Origin: Actinomycetes bacterium
GTDB taxonomy: Bacteria > Actinomycetota > Acidimicrobiia > Acidimicrobiales > Bog-793
NCBI GenBank assembly: GCA_021823365.1
Contig: JAKAOD010000131.1
Coordinates: 1-7,797, forward strand
Direction: 5' to 3'
Length of the DNA: 7,797 bases
The notes beneath the pieces are model-generated. The model saw nothing but the letters and a program-made list of their open reading frames with translations, made no database searches and had not been told where the DNA came from. Made by a program: the position numbers and the translations under genes. Numbering within the stretch: the first letter of the stretch is position 1; each line of letters opens with the position of its first letter. This document shows, one piece after another, positions 1-4,923 of the stretch.

Positions 1-363
1 CCTGCCTTCGTTCGCAACCGGGTCCGCCACGAGCTCCTCCCCCTCGCCGAGCAGATCGCGCGGCGTGACCTCGTCCCGGTCCTCACGCGCCAGGCGGCGC
101 TCATCGCCGACGAGACGGACCTGCTCGACGTGCTCGCCGACGAGCTCGACGCCGGCGACGCCCGTGCCCTCTCCGCAGCGCCGCCCGCGATCGCGCGCCG
201 CGCCGTGCGCCGTTGGCTGCGCACGCTGCTCGGCTCGGGGCATCCCCCGGATGCCGCGGCGGTCGAGCGGGTGATGGCTGTCGCGCGAGGGGGAGCCGTC
301 GGCTGCGAGGTCACCGGCGGAGTTCGCATTCGCCGCTCCAAGGGACGTCTCCGAGCCGGTTGA
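1..363 (+). CDS. tilS: tRNA(Ile)-lysidine synthase, C-terminal part (5' end outside window)
   Basis: This is the last 120 codons of an open frame that enters from the left edge and stops at TGA 361-363. The first visible residues, FVRNRVRHELLP, match the conserved TilS segment just after the PP-loop ATPase domain, so the catalytic core lies upstream. The rest is an Ala/Arg-rich helical region ending in a Val/Arg/Gly stretch, as in actinobacterial TilS C-termini. TilS attaches lysine to C34 of the CAU-anticodon tRNA-Ile, which lets it read AUA; it acts in the cytoplasm. Its position directly before hpt is the common actinobacterial order and supports the call. The family assignment rests mainly on one motif plus context, because the ATP-binding SGGxDS motif is not in the window. 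Confidence 0.85.
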   Translation, partial: PAFVRNRVRHELLPLAEQIARRDLVPVLTRQAALIADETDLLDVLADELDAGDARALSAAPPAIARRAVRRWLRTLLGSGHPPDAAAVERVMAVARGGAVGCEVTGGVRIRRSKGRLRAG

Positions 364-411
364 GGACGTCTGGCTGCCGGGAGCCAAGTCGCCCGGCGTC
401 CGCCGCCCGGT

Positions 412-417
412 TAGGGT
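412..417 (+). promoter_or_regulatory. -10 box (TAGGGT) of a probable leaderless hpt promoter
   Basis: TAGGGT fits the actinobacterial TANNNT -10 consensus. Exactly 7 nt separate it from the GTG at 425, so transcription would start on or beside the first base of the start codon. No Shine-Dalgarno sequence precedes that GTG, which fits a leaderless mRNA. No convincing -35 hexamer is visible 16-19 bp upstream. The 364-424 spacer between tilS and hpt holds nothing else I can recognise. Confidence 0.5.
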
Positions 418-424
418 CGGTCCG

Positions 425-988
425 GTGGGCGACGTGGGCGGGCGTGATGAGGTCGAGCTCGGCGAGGTTCTCATCCCGGCCGAGAAGATCTCTGCGCGTG
501 TCGCCGAGCTTGCCGAGGAGATCACCCGCGACTACGCCGGGCGGCCGCCGCTCCTGCTCGGTGTGCTGAAAGGTGCCTTCGTCTTCCTCGCCGACCTTGC
601 GCGGGCGATCCGTCTTCCGGTCGAGATGGACTTCATGGCCGTCTCGTCCTACGGCGCGGCGACCAAGACGAGCGGGATCGTCCGGATAGTGAAGGACCTC
701 GACACCGACCTTTCTGGCCGCGACGTGCTCGTCGTCGAGGACATCGTGGACAGCGGGCTCACGCTCTCCTACCTTCGCAAAGGCCTGCTCGCACGGGAGC
801 CGGCGAGCCTCGAGATCTGCGCGCTCGTCGTGAAGCGCGGCCAGCAACGGGCGCCCATCGACGTCGCCTACACCGGATTCGAGATCGCTCCGCTGTTCGT
901 GGTCGGCTACGGCCTCGACGTCGGCGAACGGTGGCGCAACCTTCCGGACATCCGGGTCGCTCGTGGCGCCGGCGTCGAGCTGAGTTGA
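425..988 (+). CDS. hpt: Hypoxanthine (guanine) phosphoribosyltransferase
   Basis: The 187-residue product transfers phosphoribose from PRPP to hypoxanthine or guanine, giving IMP or GMP in cytoplasmic purine salvage. The PRPP-binding signature [13 protein letters not shown] is at residues 101-113, with the acidic pair ED before it and the Asp expected to act as base. The pyrophosphate-loop segment LKGA is at 48-51, the flexible-loop region with SSYG at 74-77, and the conserved C-terminal VVGYGLDxxERxRNLP at 159-174. Length is normal for bacterial Hpt. The GTG at 425 was chosen because a -10 box lies 7 nt before it; an in-frame GTG at 434 is the alternative. The frame ends at TGA 986-988, close to folE. 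In many actinobacteria ftsH follows hpt, but not here. Confidence 0.95.
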   Translation: MGDVGGRDEVELGEVLIPAEKISARVAELAEEITRDYAGRPPLLLGVLKGAFVFLADLARAIRLPVEMDFMAVSSYGAATKTSGIVRIVKDLDTDLSGRDVLVVEDIVDSGLTLSYLRKGLLAREPASLEICALVVKRGQQRAPIDVAYTGFEIAPLFVVGYGLDVGERWRNLPDIRVARGAGVELS

Positions 989-997
989 CGGCCGCAC

Positions 998-1003
998 GAG
1001 GTG
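998..1003 (+). promoter_or_regulatory. Ribosome binding site for folE (GAGGTG)
   Basis: GAGGTG is complementary to the 16S anti-Shine-Dalgarno end and sits 5 nt before GTG 1009. It favours this start over the in-frame TTG at 985, which would overlap the hpt stop as TTGA but has only a weak purine run before it. Confidence 0.6.
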
Positions 1004-1008
1004 GCCGG

Positions 1009-1578
1009 GTGGTCGACCTCGACCGGGCGGTCGCCGCCGTGCGCGACCTTCTCGTGGCCGTCGGCGAGGACGTCGACCGGGACGGCTTGCGCGAGACGCC
1101 CCGCCGCGTGGCGCAGATGTACGCCGAGCTCCTGTCGGGGTTGGACGTCGACCCTGACAGCCACCTCGAGACGGTGTTCTCCGCCGACCACGACGAGATG
1201 GTGATGGTCCGCGACATCGCCTTCGCATCGCTGTGCGAGCACCACCTCGTCCCGTTCATCGGAAAGGCCCACGTCGCCTACATTCCGAATCCCAGCGGGA
1301 GCATCACGGGGCTGTCGAAGCTCGCCCGCCTCGTCGAGGCGCATTCCCGACGGCTCCAGGTCCAGGAGCAGCTCACCACGGCGATCGCCGGGTCCATCGA
1401 GCGGGTGCTCAAGCCGCGGGGCACCCTCGTCGTCCTCGAGGCCGAGCACCTGTGCATGACCATCCGCGGCGTGCGCAAGCCCGGCGCGACCACGATCACC
1501 TCGGCGGTGCACGGGTTGTTCCGCACGGATCCCGCGTCACGGGCCGAGGCGATGGCCTTCGTGCGCGGCGGCCGCTAG
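1009..1578 (+). CDS. folE: GTP cyclohydrolase I
   Basis: The 189-residue protein converts GTP to 7,8-dihydroneopterin triphosphate, the first step of tetrahydrofolate synthesis, as a cytoplasmic homomultimer. The early helix carries the family signature [13 protein letters not shown] (26-38). The zinc ligands are visible: C76 and H79 in [10 protein letters not shown], and C149 in [14 protein letters not shown]. The [13 protein letters not shown] segment (97-109) and the QVQEQLT stretch (117-123) are standard family elements. Length matches short bacterial FolE (about 190). All zinc residues are present, so this is the canonical zinc type rather than FolE2. The start is GTG 1009, backed by a GAGGTG ribosome site; TTG 985 would add eight residues. 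The gene lies 20 nt after hpt, presumably in the same transcript. Confidence 0.95.
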   Translation: MVDLDRAVAAVRDLLVAVGEDVDRDGLRETPRRVAQMYAELLSGLDVDPDSHLETVFSADHDEMVMVRDIAFASLCEHHLVPFIGKAHVAYIPNPSGSITGLSKLARLVEAHSRRLQVQEQLTTAIAGSIERVLKPRGTLVVLEAEHLCMTIRGVRKPGATTITSAVHGLFRTDPASRAEAMAFVRGGR

Positions 1579-1626
1579 CCTGCGGCGCCCTGCCGGCGGG
1601 AGGCCCTGCGCAGCAGGCCAAGGCCC

Positions 1627-1632
1627 TAGTCT
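1627..1632 (+). promoter_or_regulatory. -10 box (TAGTCT) of a probable leaderless folP promoter
   Basis: TAGTCT matches TANNNT and lies exactly 7 nt before the folP GTG at 1640, the same geometry as at hpt. The 61-nt folE-folP gap has no Shine-Dalgarno sequence near the start codon. A small GC hairpin (CCTGC-GCA-GCAGG, around 1605-1617) precedes the box, without a T-tract. No clear -35 hexamer is visible. A separate transcript for folP and downstream genes is inferred. Confidence 0.5.
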
Positions 1633-1639
1633 CTTCGCG

Positions 1640-2464
1640 GTGAGGCCGCTCGTCATGGGCGTGGTGAACGTCACGCCGGATTCCTTCTACGACGGCGGGC
1701 GCTACCTGCGGGCCGGAGCCGCAGTGGCTCACGGGCTGCAGCTCGTCGAGGAGGGCGCCGACGTCATCGACGTCGGGGGCGAGTCGACCCGGCCCGGCGC
1801 GTCGCCCGTCGCGCAGGCGGAGGAGCTGCGGCGCGTCCTCCCTGTCGTCGAAGCGCTCTCGCCTCGAGTGCGTGTCTCGATCGACACGACCAAGCCGGCG
1901 GTTGCCGAGGCGGCCGTCGCGCGCGGCGCGACGCTGATCAATGACGTGTCGATGCGCCTCGCGCGGTGCGCGGCCGACGTCGGAGCCGGGCTCGTCGTCA
2001 TGCACATGCGCGGTACGCCCCGGGACATGCAGGAAGACCCCCGCTACGCAGACGTCGTCGGCGAGGTGCACGCCTCGCTCGCCGCCGGCGCGGGCGCTGC
2101 GCGCGCCGCCGGCGTGGAGGAGGTCTACGTGGACCCGGGCATAGGGTTCGGCAAGACGCTCGAGCACAACCTCGCCCTGCTGCGCTCGTTGCCCGAGCTC
2201 GTCGCGCTGGGCACGCCCGTCCTGCTCGGCGCGAGCCGCAAGAGCTTCCTCGGGCGGCTCGCCGCCCCGGCAGGGTCGCCGCCCCTTGCCCCTTCGGAGC
2301 GCCTGGACGGCTCTCTCGCCGTCGCGGTGTGGGCGGCCGCCTGCGGCGTGGCGATGCTGCGTGTGCACGACGTCAGGGCGACCGTCCAGGCCCTGAGGCT
2401 CGTCCACGGCGAGCCGGCGCCGACCGCGCCCGCCGGTGCCGTCGTGTCGGAGGTGGGTCGATGA
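1640..2464 (+). CDS. folP: Dihydropteroate synthase
   Basis: The 274-residue TIM-barrel enzyme condenses p-aminobenzoate with hydroxymethyl-dihydropterin diphosphate to give dihydropteroate; it is the sulfonamide target. Motifs run in the expected order: MGVVNVTPDSFYDGG (6-20), IDVGGESTRPGA (43-54), SIDTTK (80-85), LINDVS (99-104), VVMHMRGTP (119-127), VDPGIGFGKT (164-173), GASRKSFLG (197-205) and RVHDV (241-245). The pterin-binding Asp and Asn residues and the SRK phosphate site are intact, so it should be active. A Pro/Ala-rich tail of about 15 residues follows the barrel. The GTG start at 1640 gives the normal N-terminus directly before the first strand. The stop TGA overlaps the next ATG as ATGA (2461-2464), suggesting coupled translation. 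Confidence 0.96.
   Translation: MRPLVMGVVNVTPDSFYDGGRYLRAGAAVAHGLQLVEEGADVIDVGGESTRPGASPVAQAEELRRVLPVVEALSPRVRVSIDTTKPAVAEAAVARGATLINDVSMRLARCAADVGAGLVVMHMRGTPRDMQEDPRYADVVGEVHASLAAGAGAARAAGVEEVYVDPGIGFGKTLEHNLALLRSLPELVALGTPVLLGASRKSFLGRLAAPAGSPPLAPSERLDGSLAVAVWAAACGVAMLRVHDVRATVQALRLVHGEPAPTAPAGAVVSEVGR
2449..2455 (+). promoter_or_regulatory. Strong ribosome binding site (GGAGGTG) for the phosphatase-like gene
   Basis: GGAGGTG lies inside the last codons of folP, 5 nt before ATG 2461. It is the best Shine-Dalgarno match I saw in the window. Together with the ATGA overlap, it fixes the start and indicates that the downstream gene is really translated. Confidence 0.65.
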
Positions 2465-3126
2465 GGGGGCGCTGGGCGCAGGGCATCCCTCCGCGCAACT
2501 TCGCCTGGATCGTCAAGGACCGCCTCGCCGTGAGCGAGCGACCCGGCGGCTACGCCCCCTACCACCGGCGGGTGCGCCGCCACGAGGAGATCCTGTGGCT
2601 GGAGGGGCAGGGCTTCACCCGCGTCGTCTCGCTGCTCCCCTCGTCGCACAACCTCCACGCCTACGAGGAGGAGGGGATGCCGGCCGCGCACTTCGGCCTG
2701 GGCGCCCAGGACGACGCGCGCGAGACGCTCGTCGAGCTGTACCCGGCGATGCTCGGCTGGCTCCGCAGCGGTGAGCGTCTGCTCGTCCACCAGGAGGAGC
2801 TGAGCGAGCGGGTCGCCGGCGTCGTCGCCGGGTTCCTCTGCTGGTGCGGCCTCGTGCCGGACCCGCCGCGGGCCGTCTATGCAGTCGAGCAGCTGCTACG
2901 CCGCCAGCTCGGCTCGGCGGGAAGGGCAATCGTCGCGCTGGTCGCCGAGCTGCCGCCCCCGGAAGGGGAGTCACCTGCCGGCGCCCAGCAGGGTCCCCCG
3001 CCTGCCGGCGCCCAGCAGGGTCCCCCGCCGACGGGCGCCCCGACGGGCGTCGTTCGGTCCGGGACGTCCGGCGGCGGCGCGGCTCCCGACACCCAGCGGC
3101 CGTCCGGGCCCAGTCGGCGCACGTGA
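2461..3126 (+). CDS. Dual-specificity-phosphatase-like protein with degenerate active site (putative pseudophosphatase)
   Basis: The 221-residue protein has a tyrosine/dual-specificity phosphatase outline: an N-terminal RNFAWIVKDRLAVSERPGG (12-30), a helix-strand unit GFTRVVSLLP (51-60), an acidic loop with D84/D85 where the general acid would lie, and VHQEELSERVAGVVAGFL (109-126) in the P-loop position. The HCxxGxxR signature reads HQEELSER: Cys is Gln, Gly is Leu, Arg is kept. Classical Cys-phosphate chemistry is therefore not expected. From about residue 164 the chain is Pro/Gly/Ala-rich and low in complexity, with a duplicated PAGAQQGPP. No signal peptide or membrane segment is seen. It overlaps folP by ATGA and folBK by GTGA, so it is part of the folate operon. 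A role is unknown; binding of a phosphorylated pterin or a regulatory role are possibilities only. The family call rests on motif layout alone. Confidence 0.75.
   Translation: MRGRWAQGIPPRNFAWIVKDRLAVSERPGGYAPYHRRVRRHEEILWLEGQGFTRVVSLLPSSHNLHAYEEEGMPAAHFGLGAQDDARETLVELYPAMLGWLRSGERLLVHQEELSERVAGVVAGFLCWCGLVPDPPRAVYAVEQLLRRQLGSAGRAIVALVAELPPPEGESPAGAQQGPPPAGAQQGPPPTGAPTGVVRSGTSGGGAAPDTQRPSGPSRRT
2974..3027 (+). repeat. Two perfect tandem copies of a 27-bp unit
   Basis: Bases 2974-3000 and 3001-3027 are identical. The unit is in register with the reading frame and encodes PAGAQQGPP twice (residues 172-189 of the phosphatase-like protein). A degenerate continuation follows (PTGAPTG, with the GACGGGCG element repeated). 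The identical third-base choices in both copies point to a recent duplication. The tail around it uses more A/T in third positions (gaa, tca, cct, ggt, gtt, gct, agt) than its neighbours, consistent with weak constraint. Confidence 0.95.
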
Positions 3127-4028
3127 GCGACGCCATCGAGATCCGGGCGCTCAGGGCGCTCGGGATCCACGGGGCGAACCCCGCCGAGCAGGACCAGCCG
3201 CAGCCGTTCGAGGTCGACCTCGTCGTCGAGGCCGACCTGGCGCCGGCAGGCCGCGAGGACGACCTCGATGCGACCGTCGACTACGGCCGCCTCGTCGAGC
3301 GTGCCCGCCGGATCGTCGTCGAGGAGCACCACCAGCTCCTCGAGTCCTTGGCCGGGTCGATCGCGACCTCGCTGCTCGCCGAGGCAGGAGTCGGCGCCGT
3401 GACGGTCACGGTCCGCAAGTTGCGCCCGCCGCTTCCCGCCGACGTGAGGAGCGTCGGGGTCCGCGTCACCCGGCAGCGACTCGGCGATCGCGCCGACGGG
3501 TCCGACGCTGGTCCGGGCAGGACGAGGCGCGCCTACCTCGGCCTGGGCTCGAACCTCGGCGATCGTGCCGGCCACCTCGCGGGCGCGTTGCTCGCCCTTC
3601 GCGGCCTCGATCCCGGCCTCGAGTGCTCGCCCGTCTACGAGACCGAGCCCGTCGGCGGGCCCGCGGGCCAGGGCCCGTACCTCAACTGCGTCGTGCGCGT
3701 CGCGACCGCTCTCGGGGCTCGGGACCTCCTCGGCGTCGCGCAACGCCTCGAGCGCGCCGCCGGTCGGGTGCGCACCGCGCGGTTCGGGCCGCGCACCCTC
3801 GACGTCGACGTGCTCCTCGTCGGCGACGAGGAGGTCAGCGACGCCGACCTCGTGGTGCCGCACCCTCGCATGCGGGAGCGGGCCTTCGTGCTCGCGCCGC
3901 TGGAGGACCTGGATCCCTCCCTCGTGCCGGCCGGGTGGCGGGCGTCGCTCGGCGGCGACCAGGCGGTCGCCGCGGCGGTACGCCTCGTCGGTCCCCCGCC
4001 GGGCCCGGCCTCCTCGCCGATCGGGTAG
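3123..4028 (+). CDS. folBK: Bifunctional dihydroneopterin aldolase / hydroxymethyl-dihydropterin pyrophosphokinase (FolB-FolK fusion)
   Basis: One 301-residue frame carries two folate enzymes. Residues 1-118 are FolB: IEIRALRALGIHGANPAEQ (5-23), DATVDYGRLVE (49-59), HQLLESLA (70-77) and VTVRKLRPPLP (95-105), including the expected catalytic Lys at 99. Residues 137-290 are FolK: YLGLGSNLGDR (138-148), YETEPVG (172-178), PYLNCV (185-190), FGPRTLDVDVLL (221-232) with D227 and D229 as the Mg-binding pair, and PHPRMRERAFVLAPL (246-260). A hydrophilic linker of about 18 residues joins them, with no internal stop. FolB makes hydroxymethyl-dihydropterin, which FolK pyrophosphorylates, and FolP uses that product. 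The GTG at 3123 overlaps the previous stop as GTGA and gives a standard FolB N-terminus. Confidence 0.93.
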   Translation: MSDAIEIRALRALGIHGANPAEQDQPQPFEVDLVVEADLAPAGREDDLDATVDYGRLVERARRIVVEEHHQLLESLAGSIATSLLAEAGVGAVTVTVRKLRPPLPADVRSVGVRVTRQRLGDRADGSDAGPGRTRRAYLGLGSNLGDRAGHLAGALLALRGLDPGLECSPVYETEPVGGPAGQGPYLNCVVRVATALGARDLLGVAQRLERAAGRVRTARFGPRTLDVDVLLVGDEEVSDADLVVPHPRMRERAFVLAPLEDLDPSLVPAGWRASLGGDQAVAAAVRLVGPPPGPASSPIG

Positions 4029-4032
4029 GAAG
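4027..4032 (+). promoter_or_regulatory. Ribosome binding site for coaX (AGGAAG)
   Basis: AGGAAG overlaps the folBK stop codon and sits 6 nt before GTG 4039. It supports that GTG as the coaX start, which also gives the expected N-terminus beginning with the phosphate-binding strand. Confidence 0.5.
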
Positions 4033-4038
4033 TAGGCC

Positions 4039-4923
4039 GTGCTGCTCGCGGTCGACGTGGGAAACACCCAGACGGTCGTCGGAGTGTTCGACTCCGCGAG
4101 TCCCGTCGCGACGCGGGATGGCCGGGCACCCGGCGAGGTGCCGGGTCTCGTTCGCAGCTGGCGGGCGGCGACCGTCGCCGAGCGGACCGCCGACGAGCAT
4201 GCTCTCCTGCTCAGTCAGCTGCTCGGGCTGGACGGTCTGCGCGTGAGAGGTACCGGCGGCGCAGGCTCGCAGCCCCCGGACGACGCAGGCGGCAGGGGGC
4301 TGATCGAGGGGATCGTCTTCTCCTCCTCCGTCCCCGCCGTGGCCGTGGCGCTTCGGGAGACGGCCGCCAGATGGTTCGACGTCCCCCTCGTCGTCGTCGA
4401 GCCCGGCGTCCGGACCGGCATGCCGATCCTCTACGACAACCCGAGGGAGGTCGGGGCGGACCGGATCGCCGACGCCGTCGCCGCGCTCGACTTGTTCGAG
4501 CCGCCCATCGTGGTGGTCGACCTCGGCACCGCGACGACCTTCGACGCGATCTCGTCGGCTGGCGAGTACCTCGGGGGAGCGATCGTGCCGGGGATCGAGA
4601 TCTCGATGGACGCGTTGTGCGCCAGCGCGGCGGCGCTGCCGAGGGTGGCGCTCGGCGAGCCGCGCCGAGCCATCGGCCGCTCGACCGTCGAATCGATGCA
4701 GGTCGGCGCCGTCTTCGGGCACGCCGCCCTCGTCGACGGAATGTGCGAGCGGCTCGAGGAGGAGCTCGGGACGGCGACCGTGGTCGCGACGGGTGGCCTC
4801 GGCGGGGTCGTCGCCCCCCATTCCCGCAAGGTCCAGCACCTCGAGCCGTGGCTCACGCTGCACGGGCTACGGCTGCTGTTCGCGCGCAACACCGGCCGGG
4901 ACGCCGACGTGGCGCGCCCGTGA
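4039..4923 (+). CDS. coaX: Type III pantothenate kinase
   Basis: The 294-residue ASKHA-fold kinase phosphorylates pantothenate in the first committed step of coenzyme A synthesis. The N-terminal phosphate loop DVGNTQT is at 6-12. NPREVGADR (134-142) carries the proposed catalytic Asp. DLGTATTFDA (161-170) forms the second phosphate loop and monovalent-cation site. GGAIVPGI (179-186), TVESMQVGAVFG (216-227) and ATGG (250-253) complete the set. It is about 35-40 residues longer than typical CoaX; part of this is a Gly/Pro/Asp-rich insert near 70-90 before the VFSSSVP strand. In several actinobacteria panC/panD or nad genes lie between folK and coaX, but here coaX follows folBK after 10 nt. Its TGA overlaps the lysS GTG as GTGA (4920-4923). 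Confidence 0.95.
   Translation: MLLAVDVGNTQTVVGVFDSASPVATRDGRAPGEVPGLVRSWRAATVAERTADEHALLLSQLLGLDGLRVRGTGGAGSQPPDDAGGRGLIEGIVFSSSVPAVAVALRETAARWFDVPLVVVEPGVRTGMPILYDNPREVGADRIADAVAALDLFEPPIVVVDLGTATTFDAISSAGEYLGGAIVPGIEISMDALCASAAALPRVALGEPRRAIGRSTVESMQVGAVFGHAALVDGMCERLEEELGTATVVATGGLGGVVAPHSRKVQHLEPWLTLHGLRLLFARNTGRDADVARP

Noticed and set aside
1602..1619. GC hairpin (CCTGC-GCA-GCAGG) between folE and folP as a terminator
   Set aside because: The stem is short, with a bulge, and no T-tract follows; not enough for an intrinsic terminator.
2974..3027. CRISPR-like or mobile-element origin of the 27-bp repeat
   Set aside because: The copies are directly abutting with no spacer, in register with codons, and no cas, transposase or terminal inverted repeats are present.
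2844..3122. Upstream extension of folBK in its own frame
   Set aside because: The extension is Arg/Pro/Gly-rich shadow of the phosphatase-like gene; FolB proteins normally begin at the residues encoded from 3123.
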